A stretch of 64,000 nt of DNA from Arsukibacterium sp. (GTDB lineage: Bacteria; Pseudomonadota; Gammaproteobacteria; Enterobacterales; Alteromonadaceae), in NCBI RefSeq assembly GCF_018402695.1, contig NZ_JAGYIM010000019.1, forward strand, positions 372,001 through 436,000, written 5' to 3'. A model generated the notes under the pieces. That model was not told the DNA's origin, did no database searches, and saw nothing but the letters and a program-made list of their open reading frames with translations. The translations under genes and the position numbers were made by a program. Below are positions 27,018-35,534 of the stretch, piece by piece (positions within the stretch are counted from its first letter, which is position 1; each line of letters starts with the position of its first letter).

Positions 27018-28092
27018 CGCTTAATACTCCGCGCTGAATTTGATCTTCTTCGATAGACTCGAATAAGGCTTTAAAGTTGCCCTCACCAAAACCTTCGTTG
27101 CCTTTACGCTGAATAATTTCAAAAAATACCGGGCCAATCACGGTTTTGGTGAAAATTTGCAGCAAAATACCATCTTTCATCGGCGCGCCATCAATCAGGA
27201 TCCGCAGCTCACGCATCTGCTCCAGATCTTCCTCATGGCCTTCCACCCGGTCATTCACTTTATTGTAATAGGTATCAGGGGTAGGCATAAACTCCATGCC
27301 ACGGCTGCGCAGCGTACGCACTGTTTCATAAATATTGTCCGACGTCAGGGCAATATGCTGAATGCCTTCGCCTTTGTATTCACGAATAAACTCTTCAATC
27401 TGCGATTTATCGTCAGATGATTCGTTAATCGGAATGCGGATTTTGCCACAAGGCGCAGTCATCGCTTTCGATACCAGACCGGTCAGCTTGCCTTCGATAT
27501 CAAAGTAACGAATTTCCCGGAAATTTCCGATATTCTCATAGAAGCCAGCCCACAGGTTCATGTTGCCGCGCATTACGTTATGCGTTAAATGGTCCAGCAC
27601 TTCCAGGCCAACACTATGTTTAGCCATGTCGACCTGCCAGTTGTCGTAATATTTGAAGTCAATATCATAAACCGAACTTGCACCATAGCGATCGACAAAA
27701 TACAGCAGGCTGCTGCCGATACCATAGACAGCTGGAATATTCAGCTCCATCGGTCCGACCTGGTTTTTATACTCTTTGGCGCCATTGGCCAGCGCATGTT
27801 TCAGTGCAGCAGCCGCATCAGTAACCCGAAAAGCCATGGCACAAACTGACGGGCCATGCAGCCTGGCAAACTCTTCGGCCTGAGAATTCGGCTCGGCATT
27901 GATGATAAAATTAATATCACCCTGCTTATAAAGCCAGGCTTGCTTAGAACGATGTTTAGCCACTTCGGTAAAGCCCAGCGAATAAAACAGGTCTTTTAAT
28001 TTTTGAATTCCGGCTGCATCGGCAGCAGTGTATTCCACAAATTCAAAACCATCAGTTCCCAGCGGATTAATTGTATTTTTAGTAGTTGCCAT
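27010..28092 (-). CDS. hppD: 4-hydroxyphenylpyruvate dioxygenase
   Basis: HppD converts 4-hydroxyphenylpyruvate to homogentisate. The 360-residue protein has two vicinal-oxygen-chelate halves; the iron ligands are expected in LEVLDHLTHNV (His), EGIQHIALTSDNI (His) and PVFFEIIQRKGNEGFGEGNFKALFESIE (Glu), all present. First gene of the hppD-hmgA-fahA-maiA direction, with two TyrR-like boxes in the 212 bases upstream, downstream of tyrR. Confidence 0.96.
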   Translation of the reverse strand: MATTKNTINPLGTDGFEFVEYTAADAAGIQKLKDLFYSLGFTEVAKHRSKQAWLYKQGDINFIINAEPNSQAEEFARLHGPSVCAMAFRVTDAAAALKHALANGAKEYKNQVGPMELNIPAVYGIGSSLLYFVDRYGASSVYDIDFKYYDNWQVDMAKHSVGLEVLDHLTHNVMRGNMNLWAGFYENIGNFREIRYFDIEGKLTGLVSKAMTAPCGKIRIPINESSDDKSQIEEFIREYKGEGIQHIALTSDNIYETVRTLRSRGMEFMPTPDTYYNKVNDRVEGHEEDLEQMRELRILIDGAPMKDGILLQIFTKTVIGPVFFEIIQRKGNEGFGEGNFKALFESIEEDQIQRGVLSDA

Positions 28093-28196
28093 TTAAAGGT
28101 TCTCCGAACAACGAATGTGGGCGCTATCATGCGCTTACCAATAAAAAATGGAAGGGGGGAGGCAACCGTGGTGCAACACCGCACTGCTGCAAAAAA

Positions 28197-28214
28197 TGTA
28201 CAGAAATAACTACA
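28197..28214. promoter_or_regulatory. Candidate TyrR box upstream of hppD
   Basis: TGTACA-N6-ACTACA matches TGTAAA-N6-TTTACA at 9 of 12 positions and keeps the G and C 14 bases apart. It is 105 bases upstream of the hppD start. The neighbouring bases resemble one end of the 24634-24810 repeat, so coincidence is possible. Confidence 0.5.
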
Positions 28215-28277
28215 AAAGCGCTTACGTGAATTCGATTGAGCGGGAAGGCCGACAGGTAAGCCCATCAGCCATAAGTT

Positions 28278-28295
28278 TGTACAACATTACAGACA
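28278..28295. promoter_or_regulatory. Weak candidate TyrR box upstream of hppD
   Basis: TGTACA-N6-CAGACA, 8 of 12 matches, with the conserved G and C spacing. It is close to the tyrR stop. Weaker than the other candidates. Confidence 0.3.
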
Positions 28296-28304
28296 AAGCC
28301 GTAA

Positions 28305-29867
28305 TTAAATTTTTACGGTCTTACGGTTAATACCGTAATCACGCAGCTTGTTTGCCACCGCAGTATGACTTAACCCCAGCTTTTTCGCTAACTGACGCGA
28401 ACTTGGATAAGCCGGGTACAACTTGCGCAATAAGTTCGCCTCGAACCGTTTTACCGCTTCATCCAGCGTGCCATCAAAGTCCTGCTCCAGATAACCAAAA
28501 TCACTGGTGTAACTGGGCAGCTGTAAATGGTCCTTTTCCAGCTCATAGCCATCGAGCAATGTTACCGCCCGGTATAAAGCATTCTCTAACTGCCGCACAT
28601 TACCCGGCCACGGATACTGTTGTAAAAACTGACTACAGCTTTCGGTCAGTCGCGGTGCCTTACGGCCAAGTCGTGCCGCAAACCGGGCAATAAAGAATTC
28701 GGCCAATGGTACGACGTCTTGTTTGCGCTCTCGCAGCGGCGGCAAGGTCAGGGTTAAAACATTCAGCCGGTAAAATAAGTCTTCCCGAAAACGTCCTTCC
28801 TGCACCATACCGGGTAAATCTTTCTGGGTGGTACAAATGACCCTGACATCTACTTTCACTTCATTCTCATCAGCGACCCGCCGGAAGCTGCCATCCTGCA
28901 AGAAACGGATCAGCTTGGTTTGCAGTTGGGTAGACATCTCCCCCACTTCATCCAGAAACACACTGCCGCCATTGGCTTGTTCAAAAATACCTTTTTTACC
29001 TTCGCTACTGCCAGAAAACGCATTTGAACCATAACCAAACAACTCTGATTCAGCCACATTATCGGGCAGGGAGGCGCAGTTTACTGCCAAAAACGGTTTA
29101 GCTGCTCTGCTACCGGCAGCGTGACAGGCACGAGCCAGCAGCTCCTTGCCGGTACCGGTTTCGCCCATAATCAGGATTGGCGCATCCAGCTGGGCCATCT
29201 TTTTGGCTTCGCGCACGACTTTGCGCATCAGGTTGCTATTGGCCTGCAAGGTGTTAAAACTTTCCTGATCACCTTTCTTAAATGCGACCATATGCTGGCC
29301 TAAACGGCTTTCAGATTTTAAATTAATAACCGCCCCGGCCAGTATTTCATGGCCGGTTTCATCGGGCACCATTACCGGTAGAATATCGGCAATAAAACGC
29401 TTGCCATGTATTTCAAACCGGCGGGTTTGTGCCAGCACTTCGTCGCTCTCCAGCCAGCGTTGAAAATTGAAGCCTTTGACCATGCCCTGCAGAGACTGGC
29501 CCTGAATGTCCTGCTGCGCCACCGATAATGCTTCCAGTGCTGCATCGTTGATCACGGTAACATTGGCTTTGATGTCGATAGCAATCAGACCATCGGGCAG
29601 GGTTTTCAGTAGGGTTGTCAGCTCATTATGCTCACGCTCGGAAGGCAGAAATGCCGTAGTTTTGACATCTTCCACGCCAGCAATCCGCCGCATTTTTGCC
29701 ATCAGTTCCTGAAATTTCTCGAAATTAACTGTTGGAAAGGATACGTACATCCGGTTAAGCGACGGATCCACTTCAATTCCACGCAAATCCAGCTGATACC
29801 CCACCAGAATATTGAGCACCTCCTGAGCCAACCCCAGGCGGTTCTGACATTGAATTTCTAAACGCAT
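28305..29867 (-). CDS. tyrR: Aromatic amino acid regulator TyrR/PhhR
   Basis: A 520-residue regulator; ATG 29867 (MRLEIQCQNRLGLAQEVLNIL) matches the E. coli start. Domains: ACT (about 1-75), PAS (about 80-190), AAA+ (about 205-430; Walker A GETGTGKE, FLDEVGEM, R-finger region FREDLFYRLNVLTLTLPPLRER) and a C-terminal FIS-type helix-turn-helix (SSRQLAKKLGLSHTAVANKLRDYG). In place of the sigma-54 loop GAFTGA it has NAFSGS, so it probably works with sigma-70, as E. coli TyrR does. Placed between phhAB and hppD and with operator-like sites at all three promoters, it most likely activates aromatic degradation in response to tyrosine or phenylalanine. Confidence 0.94.
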   Translation of the reverse strand: MRLEIQCQNRLGLAQEVLNILVGYQLDLRGIEVDPSLNRMYVSFPTVNFEKFQELMAKMRRIAGVEDVKTTAFLPSEREHNELTTLLKTLPDGLIAIDIKANVTVINDAALEALSVAQQDIQGQSLQGMVKGFNFQRWLESDEVLAQTRRFEIHGKRFIADILPVMVPDETGHEILAGAVINLKSESRLGQHMVAFKKGDQESFNTLQANSNLMRKVVREAKKMAQLDAPILIMGETGTGKELLARACHAAGSRAAKPFLAVNCASLPDNVAESELFGYGSNAFSGSSEGKKGIFEQANGGSVFLDEVGEMSTQLQTKLIRFLQDGSFRRVADENEVKVDVRVICTTQKDLPGMVQEGRFREDLFYRLNVLTLTLPPLRERKQDVVPLAEFFIARFAARLGRKAPRLTESCSQFLQQYPWPGNVRQLENALYRAVTLLDGYELEKDHLQLPSYTSDFGYLEQDFDGTLDEAVKRFEANLLRKLYPAYPSSRQLAKKLGLSHTAVANKLRDYGINRKTVKI

Positions 29868-29939
29868 AACAGCGACATACCCCGATACCAATTAATGGTT
29901 ACATAATACGGTATCAGGCTACAGTCAGACCAGCAATTT

Positions 29940-29957
29940 TGTAAAGATATGTGAACA
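29940..29957. promoter_or_regulatory. Candidate TyrR box upstream of tyrR
   Basis: TGTAAA-N6-TGAACA matches the TyrR consensus at 10 of 12 positions with correct G-N14-C spacing, 73 bases before the tyrR ATG. Suggests autoregulation. Confidence 0.6.
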
Positions 29958-30039
29958 AATAAGCCAGAAGCAGTCTGTAATACGCCAGATAGCAGGCAAA
30001 ACAGCAGAAGATCTAACAGGACAGAACGAAAAGGCACGC

Positions 30040-30063
30040 GCCAATAACCCCGCGGTTATTGGC
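30040..30063 (-). terminator. Terminator downstream of phhB
   Basis: GCCAATAACC, a 4-base loop, GGTTATTGGC; on the minus strand it is followed by GCGTGCCTTTT. It separates phhAB from tyrR. Confidence 0.65.
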
Positions 30064-30085
30064 GTGAAATCAACATAGCAGAAGG

Positions 30086-30427
30086 TTAGTCAGCCAGTAA
30101 ACTATCTGTTTTAGCGGCACAGATAAAATCATTTTTGTGCAGACCTTTAATTGAATGCGACCACCAGGTCACCGTCAGCTTACCCCACTCCAGTAACAAG
30201 GCAGGATGATGGCCTTCATCTTCAGCCAGTTGCGCAACCTTGTTATGAAACGCCCAGGCTTGCTTAAAATTCTTAAATTTATATAACCGCTCGAGTTGCA
30301 GGATGCCGTCACGGGATACCGGGGTCCAGTCCGGGATTTGCCGCATCAGTTCCGGCAATTCAGCATCAGAGACTTTTGGGGCGTCTGCCTTACAGGCTTC
30401 GCATTTCATTGCAGTTAATTCAGTCAT
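30086..30427 (-). CDS. phhB: Pterin-4a-carbinolamine dehydratase
   Basis: PhhB regenerates the tetrahydropterin cofactor of phenylalanine hydroxylase. The 113-residue protein has [51 protein letters not shown], containing the family EGHHP motif and the late TVTWWSH strand. Cys-rich N terminus (MKCEACKAD) as in Pseudomonas PhhB-type proteins. AGGA precedes the ATG. It lies eight bases after phhA, its functional partner. Confidence 0.95.
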   Translation of the reverse strand: MTELTAMKCEACKADAPKVSDAELPELMRQIPDWTPVSRDGILQLERLYKFKNFKQAWAFHNKVAQLAEDEGHHPALLLEWGKLTVTWWSHSIKGLHKNDFICAAKTDSLLAD

Positions 30428-30435
30428 TCCAGTTC

Positions 30436-31236
30436 CTAACTTGCTTGTTTTTGTTTAGGTTCAAATCGCGGTGCATGCAATCCCAGGGCTTTGGCTTGTT
30501 CAACCAAAGCCATCATGTCTAAATGAGCGACATCAAATAAATCGTCTATGTCATTCAGCAAAAAATAAATTGGCTGCATAATATCGATGCGGTATGGGGT
30601 GCGTAAAATATCTACAGCATCAAAAGGTTTACGCTCTGGTTTGTCAGACTCCAGCGCATATATTGTTTCGCCAGGAGACGATAAAATCCCACCGCCATAA
30701 ATCCGCAAACCATCAGCCGTTTTCAATAAACCAAACTCAATGGTAAACCAGTACAACCGGGCCAGAAATACCCGATCCTGTTTGCTGGCGGCTAAACCTA
30801 GCTTGCCGTACATATGAGTAAACTCAGCAAAAGCCGGATTAGTCAGCATAGCGCAGTGGCCAAAAATTTCGTGAAAAATATCCGGTTCCTGCAAATAATC
30901 AAACTCTTCGCGAGAACGAATAAAAGTGGCCACCGGAAAACGTTTATTAGCCAGTAGTTCAAAAAACTTATCAAAACTGATTAAAGCAGGGACCTCAGCG
31001 CACTCCCAGCCGGTCGTGGCGCGCAATACCTTGCTCACCTCCTCCAATTGCGGGATGCGGTCAGTGGGCAGTTTTAACTTTTCCAGTCCGGCCAGAAATT
31101 CATTGCATGCCTTACCTTCAATAACCCCTAGCTGGCGGCTGATCAGTTCATGCCAAATCTGATTTTCTTCATCTGACCAGGCAATAATACCGTTTTCATC
31201 TGATTGTCTGGATACATACTGGCTTGTCTTACTCAT
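30436..31236 (-). CDS. phhA: Phenylalanine-4-hydroxylase
   Basis: PhhA hydroxylates phenylalanine to tyrosine with iron and tetrahydropterin. I start at ATG 31236 ([11 protein letters not shown]), with AGG seven bases upstream. The 266-residue catalytic-only bacterial form has the iron ligands in [13 protein letters not shown] (two His) and the Glu in [13 protein letters not shown], plus [10 protein letters not shown]. Directly upstream of phhB. A strong TyrR box and a weaker one lie 105-142 bases upstream, so control by the adjacent tyrR is likely. Confidence 0.96.
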   Translation of the reverse strand: MSKTSQYVSRQSDENGIIAWSDEENQIWHELISRQLGVIEGKACNEFLAGLEKLKLPTDRIPQLEEVSKVLRATTGWECAEVPALISFDKFFELLANKRFPVATFIRSREEFDYLQEPDIFHEIFGHCAMLTNPAFAEFTHMYGKLGLAASKQDRVFLARLYWFTIEFGLLKTADGLRIYGGGILSSPGETIYALESDKPERKPFDAVDILRTPYRIDIMQPIYFLLNDIDDLFDVAHLDMMALVEQAKALGLHAPRFEPKQKQAS

Positions 31237-31340
31237 ATACAACCTGTTGCAAATAAATTAGCGGCTGATGCCACCTTATTGGTAGAGCGGATACTAGAGG
31301 ATAAGACTGCGACTGTGTATCGTGTGCTCATGAAAAGCAC

Positions 31341-31378
31341 TGTAAAGCTGCAGCGACTGTTGTAAAGCTTAGATTACA
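31341..31378. promoter_or_regulatory. Paired TyrR boxes upstream of phhA
   Basis: The strong box 31361-31378 reads TGTAAA-N6-ATTACA, 11 of 12 consensus matches. A second box at 31341-31358 has a perfect TGTAAA half and a weak right half with correct G-N14-C spacing. Centres are 20 bases (two helical turns) apart, like the strong/weak pairs of E. coli TyrR targets. Confidence 0.72.
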
Positions 31379-31409
31379 ACAGCCGGCCAGCCCACAGTAT
31401 ACAACAGCT

Positions 31410-32603
31410 TCAGGCTTGTTGCTGCATCTTTGCCAATGCCTGTTCCAAATCGGCAATAATATCTGCAACATGCTCCAGGCCAACAGATACCCGGATCAGT
31501 CCATCGCTGATCCCTGCCATTTGCCGCTCTTCCGGCGTATAAGGGCTATGGGTCATTGACGCTGGGTGTTGAATAAGTGACTCGGCATCACCCAGGCTTA
31601 CTGCCAGGCTTAACAGCCGGCATTGATTAATAAAATAGCGACTTTGCTCCAGGCTGGCGTTCAGTTCAAATGCCAGCACGCCACCAGCGCCTTGCATTTG
31701 CTCTCCTAAAAACCGATAACCAGGATGGCTTGGCAGGCCGGGATAATACACCTCTTTCACGGCCGGATGAGCTTGTAAAAACTCGGCAACCTGTTGTGCA
31801 TTCTGACAATGACGCTCCATTCGCACCGCCAGGGTTTTTAAACCGCGGATGATCAGCCAGGCATCGTGCGGGCTGATGGTTGCCCCCATATCTTTTAACG
31901 TGGTCATTTTAATCGTGGCAATTTTTTCTCGGTCAGCCACGATAATCCCAGCGACAACATCACCATGGCCGTTTAGATACTTGGTGGCACTGTGGATAAT
32001 AATATCTATACCAAACCGGGCCGGCTGCTGCAAAAGTGGCGTTAAAAAGGTATTGTCGACAACTGAGAGTAGCTTATGCTGCTGGCAGAACTGGCCCAAA
32101 AACGCCAGGTCGAGCACGACCAGGTTCGGATTTATTGGTGTCTCTGCAAATAACATTTTTGTATTAGGTTTAAGCGCCGCAGCAACTGCAGCATGGTCGG
32201 TCATATCGACAAAACTGACGTCAATACCATAACGGGCAAACATATGATTAAACAAGGCAAAACTGCAGCCATAAATGGCTTTGCTGGCAATCAGGTGATC
32301 GCCATGCTGTAAAAAGGCCATAGTACTGGCGGCGACTGCGCCCATGCCGGTGGCAGTAGCAGCGGCATCGTCCATCCCTTCCAGCGCCGCAATTTTCTGC
32401 TCCAGCTCACGGGTAGTCGGGTTGCCCAGCCGGGTGTAGATATACCCTTCCTGTTCGCCGGCAAAACGGGCAGCACCCTGCTCAGCATTATCAAAAACAA
32501 AGGTGGAGGTCTGATACAGTGGCGTAGCCAATGTGCCATGTTGGTTCTTTTCTTTGCCTGCGTGAATACAAAGAGTATGCGGATGAACGTTTTTAGTTTG
32601 CAT
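31410..32603 (-). CDS. megL: Methionine gamma-lyase
   Basis: A 397-residue PLP enzyme of the Cys/Met metabolism family that would split methionine to methanethiol, ammonia and 2-oxobutyrate. It follows Pseudomonas MGL closely: PLYQTSTFVF, YTRLGNPTTRELE, ATGMGAVAAS, AIYGCSFALF with the active-site cysteine typical of MGL, HSATKYLNGHGDVVAGI with the PLP lysine, and AVSLGDAESLIQHPASMTHSPYTPEER. Cystathionine gamma-synthase or lyase is the alternative; the Cys and C-terminal motif favour MGL. It has its own promoter and an inverted repeat upstream. Not obviously part of the phenylalanine pathway next door. Confidence 0.85.
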   Translation of the reverse strand: MQTKNVHPHTLCIHAGKEKNQHGTLATPLYQTSTFVFDNAEQGAARFAGEQEGYIYTRLGNPTTRELEQKIAALEGMDDAAATATGMGAVAASTMAFLQHGDHLIASKAIYGCSFALFNHMFARYGIDVSFVDMTDHAAVAAALKPNTKMLFAETPINPNLVVLDLAFLGQFCQQHKLLSVVDNTFLTPLLQQPARFGIDIIIHSATKYLNGHGDVVAGIIVADREKIATIKMTTLKDMGATISPHDAWLIIRGLKTLAVRMERHCQNAQQVAEFLQAHPAVKEVYYPGLPSHPGYRFLGEQMQGAGGVLAFELNASLEQSRYFINQCRLLSLAVSLGDAESLIQHPASMTHSPYTPEERQMAGISDGLIRVSVGLEHVADIIADLEQALAKMQQQA

Positions 32604-32670
32604 CGGATAACTGCGTAAGGTAATTAAAGACCCGCACAGGTTTAGCAGAAATCTTAATTTTTGGAAGCAT

Positions 32671-32692
32671 GCCAGACATCTTGCAGTCTGGC
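32671..32692. promoter_or_regulatory. Inverted repeat at the megL promoter (possible operator)
   Basis: GCCAGAC-N8-GTCTGGC is a perfect 7-base inverted repeat just downstream of the -10. It contains AGACATCT then TGCAGTCT (32674-32689), resembling two adjacent MetJ boxes (7/8 and 5/8 matches). It has no U tract, so an operator is preferred over a terminator. Confidence 0.45.
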
Positions 32693-32693
32693 C

Positions 32694-32721
32694 GTTACAG
32701 AATTTTTAAGACATTTGTCAA
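32694..32721 (-). promoter_or_regulatory. Promoter of megL
   Basis: TTGACA on the minus strand (32716-32721, overlapping the ycjF stop), a 16-base spacer and TGTAAC. The perfect -35 and the operator-like repeat just downstream support independent transcription of megL. Confidence 0.5.
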
Positions 32722-33728
32722 CTTTCACTGGCAGTGCTGCGACCGCGCAAGCGCTGAATTAAACTCTGACTCAGTTTCGCCACATTAATTCGTTGTTTTT
32801 CGGCAAGCGGCAGTGGCCGCAGCTGTTGCATAGCCATGGTTCCCAGCCTTGCAACCAGCAATCCGGCAATAACCCCATGTCCTGCCCTGGCCGATAATTT
32901 TGCGGTCAGTTCGCTGCTCATCACATCAGATGCCATATCCAGGGCTAACTCGCTTCCACCAGCCCAGAGAATTGCCGCCAAAGCACGCTTTAACATCAGC
33001 AGGCTGCGCAGCTGGCCCACCGGTGCGCCATACAAGGCGGCGAGCTGGCGTACCATCCGGCTGCTGCGCCAGACCACCATTAACATATCTATCAGCGCAA
33101 ATGGGATCACTGCCACCGCCAAACTCGTATCGGTACCGGCCCGCCAGATTATTGCCTTAGCCCTCTGATCCAGCGGCTCCAGCACAATTTTTTCCAGCAG
33201 CTGCAGCTTTTCCAGATCACTGTGCTGGGCTTGCGCCGCACTGTGCCATTGCTCAGTAGCGAGTTGCACGGTAGCGCAGTCCGGTAGTTGCTTGATAATA
33301 TCCTGACAAAGCCCATCGGCTTCACCATACTGAACGCTTTGCGCAATACGCTGCGCACTGCGTTGCCAATAGCTGTTTTGCTGCAGCCGCCGCCAGAGTC
33401 GCCACTCCCGCCAGAGAAGCCAACCTACAACAGTGAGTACCACAGCACTGAGCAGGCTGAAAAACAGCCCCTTTAGCGGATTTTGCTGCCAGCTGACAAT
33501 AATAGCATCCAGCCATTGCCAGCAAGCCAACATTACCAGGCTGAGCAGCGCCAGCCAAATCAGCTTATTTAGCACGGCAGGTTTTGCCGGCAGTGGCTCA
33601 GTGACCAGCTCCGGTTCTCGTTGCCAGTCAGCAGAATCAAACTCAGCGCGGGCTTTTAATCCGGGCTTCGCCGGCTCCGGACTCTGCTCGCTAAATGTAA
33701 AAACCTGAGCGGGCTTCAACGGTTTCAT
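32718..33728 (-). CDS. ycjF: Inner-membrane DUF697 protein YcjF
   Basis: A 336-residue protein with a charged N terminus, two hydrophobic helices (about 52-72 and 87-110) and a DUF697 region towards the C terminus (about 200-325) containing MLVVWRSSRMVRQLAALYGAPVG and ELALDMASDVMSSELTAKLSARAGHGVIAGLLVARLG. It matches E. coli YcjF. The start overlaps the ycjX stop by four bases. The ycjX-ycjF pair is a recurrent partner of psp genes and in E. coli lies beside tyrR. Function unknown, presumably envelope stress. Confidence 0.88.
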   Translation of the reverse strand: MKPLKPAQVFTFSEQSPEPAKPGLKARAEFDSADWQREPELVTEPLPAKPAVLNKLIWLALLSLVMLACWQWLDAIIVSWQQNPLKGLFFSLLSAVVLTVVGWLLWREWRLWRRLQQNSYWQRSAQRIAQSVQYGEADGLCQDIIKQLPDCATVQLATEQWHSAAQAQHSDLEKLQLLEKIVLEPLDQRAKAIIWRAGTDTSLAVAVIPFALIDMLMVVWRSSRMVRQLAALYGAPVGQLRSLLMLKRALAAILWAGGSELALDMASDVMSSELTAKLSARAGHGVIAGLLVARLGTMAMQQLRPLPLAEKQRINVAKLSQSLIQRLRGRSTASES

Positions 33729-35110
33729 CGTAATTTATCTCCCAGCAGAAACTGTAAAGCGTGATCCATCCGAATGTGCGGCAGGTTAGCATTCGCCGCC
33801 AATGGCAACGGCAAAAAAGATGGAAAGTTGAATTTATGACTGGCAAACACCGTGGAATCAGGTATGTCGGCTGGGACATCACCTGGAAATAAACTGATCC
33901 TGTTGCCAGTGTCACTATCAATGCCGGTTAAACAGACCTGTTTCTGGCCATTTTGCTCAATGTAGCCGGTCTGACTGGCACTTAGCGCCGCTAAGGCCAT
34001 TGCTTCGGTTTTTGCCAGCTGGTAAGTGGTTTGTTTTAAAGGCTGGCGCAACAGGCTCTGCAATAACAGAGTCAACGCCTGGTGCTGTTCAGGGGTAACA
34101 TGATCGGCTTTACTGGCGGCAAATAACACTTTGCTGATTTGCGGTTTAAATAGCCGGCGCAGCAAACTGGATGGGCCGTAATTGAAGCTTTGCATAATCA
34201 GTTGCAGCGCCTGACTTAACTCTGCTGTCGCGGCAGCGCCGGCATTTAACGCGCTTAAGCAATCTACCAGTACAACCTGTCGGTCCAGTTGGGAAAAGTG
34301 CTGTTTATAAAAAGGTTTAACGACATAATCACGATAACTTTGGTAATGACTGGTCAGCTTTAATAGCAGAGCACTGCTCTGGATAAGCTGCCTTGGTAAC
34401 AGCGGCACCAGCTGCAGCATAGGCGCACCGGCAAGCTCGCCGGGCACCAGTAGTCGGCCAGGCTGGTTTAAATAGGTACCGGCGGTACTGCTAAATTGCA
34501 GCAATAACTTTTTGTACGCTTCGGTTACGACTTGTAGTTGGCTTTCGCTGGCATCATCCAACTCAATATCGTTAAGCAGGCGTTCAAACTCAGCCGCTAC
34601 TGCCTGGCGATGCGGTTTAGCAAACAGCTGCCAGCTGAACTCACACCACTGCTGATAGTCAAGTTGCAACAACGGCAAATCCAGCAGCCACTCTCCAGGG
34701 TAATCAACGATATCAAGTTCCAGCTCACTGTATGATTGTAAATGAGAACGCAAGCCCTGGCTCGCTTTGTAGCGTAGTGCCAGGCTAAGCTGACTCCAAC
34801 CGGTAGTTGACGGTGGCCATTGCGGCAGCTGTTGCTGTAAAAAACTCAGATTATGTTCGAACGGGAATCGTGGAATCGTCAACGCTTGCTCAGCAGCCAG
34901 CCGGCCTCCCAGATAACGTCCTTGCTGCACTACACTAAAAAATGGCAGATTCTGCGGGCTGTCGCCCTGGGTGAGTTGATGAACCAGTGAAGTAATAAAG
35001 GCTGTTTTACCTGCCCCGCTTAACCCCGTCACACCCAACCGGACATGCCGGTCGAGTGCGCGGTGGCGTAATTGACGACTTTGATGCTGCAGCTTATCAA
35101 GCCAGGTCAT
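33725..35110 (-). CDS. ycjX: YcjX family P-loop NTPase (DUF463)
   Basis: A 461-residue protein with Walker A GLSGAGKTAF near residue 30 and the family segments ELDIVDYPGEWLLDLPLL, VDCLSALNAG and VLFAASKADHVTPEQH (NKxD-like SKAD). This is the YcjX/DUF463 family of predicted GTPases, induced with psp or heat shock in enterobacteria. It lies ten bases downstream of pspC, so it is probably in the psp transcript and coupled to ycjF. Confidence 0.9.
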   Translation of the reverse strand: MTWLDKLQHQSRQLRHRALDRHVRLGVTGLSGAGKTAFITSLVHQLTQGDSPQNLPFFSVVQQGRYLGGRLAAEQALTIPRFPFEHNLSFLQQQLPQWPPSTTGWSQLSLALRYKASQGLRSHLQSYSELELDIVDYPGEWLLDLPLLQLDYQQWCEFSWQLFAKPHRQAVAAEFERLLNDIELDDASESQLQVVTEAYKKLLLQFSSTAGTYLNQPGRLLVPGELAGAPMLQLVPLLPRQLIQSSALLLKLTSHYQSYRDYVVKPFYKQHFSQLDRQVVLVDCLSALNAGAAATAELSQALQLIMQSFNYGPSSLLRRLFKPQISKVLFAASKADHVTPEQHQALTLLLQSLLRQPLKQTTYQLAKTEAMALAALSASQTGYIEQNGQKQVCLTGIDSDTGNRISLFPGDVPADIPDSTVFASHKFNFPSFLPLPLAANANLPHIRMDHALQFLLGDKLR

Positions 35111-35120
35111 AAAGCTCCGT

Positions 35121-35534
35121 TTATAAGTTATTAAATTCCCGGTTCAGCTGGAAACGGTTCGACGTAACATGACGTTCCATATCCTGTAACCGCAACTCCA
35201 GACTATTATAGCGATGTGCCAGATGTTGTAACGCTTGCTTAGGAGGCTCACCGCGCTGCCAGACCCGGGTTTTTACCTCTACACTGGGCTCTTCAGCCGT
35301 TGCAACACCGCTTGATGAGCGCTTAGCTGCAACGACTGACTTTTTTTCGAGCACCATCCAGCCTGCGATATACAACGCTGGCACGAACCAGCCTACACCA
35401 AGAAAAACGGCAGATACAGTAACTAACCGCACCAGCCAGGTTTCCCAGCCAAAATAGTCAGCAACCCCGGCACATACCCCTGCCAACTTGCCATTGACGT
35501 CATCACGGAGTAATTCGCGTTTTGGCTTAGTCAT
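35121..35534 (-). CDS. pspC: Phage-shock protein C
   Basis: PspC is the inner-membrane sensor that recruits PspA under membrane stress. I use ATG 35534 (MTKPKRELLRDDVNGKLAGVCAGVADYFGWETWLVRL), with GGAG eight bases upstream. The PspC domain (about 6-65) has the amphipathic start GKLAGVCAGVADYFG and hydrophobic VSAVFLGVGWFVPALYIAGWMVL. The remaining 70 residues hold a charged region ending in a helix. At 137 residues it is longer than E. coli PspC (119). It overlaps the end of pspB by eight bases. Confidence 0.92.
   Translation of the reverse strand: MTKPKRELLRDDVNGKLAGVCAGVADYFGWETWLVRLVTVSAVFLGVGWFVPALYIAGWMVLEKKSVVAAKRSSSGVATAEEPSVEVKTRVWQRGEPPKQALQHLAHRYNSLELRLQDMERHVTSNRFQLNREFNNL

Noticed and set aside
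28265-28330. Terminator just after tyrR (CCGTA...TACGG)
   Set aside because: Only a 5-bp AT-rich stem overlapping the stop region and no clear U tract; not convincing.
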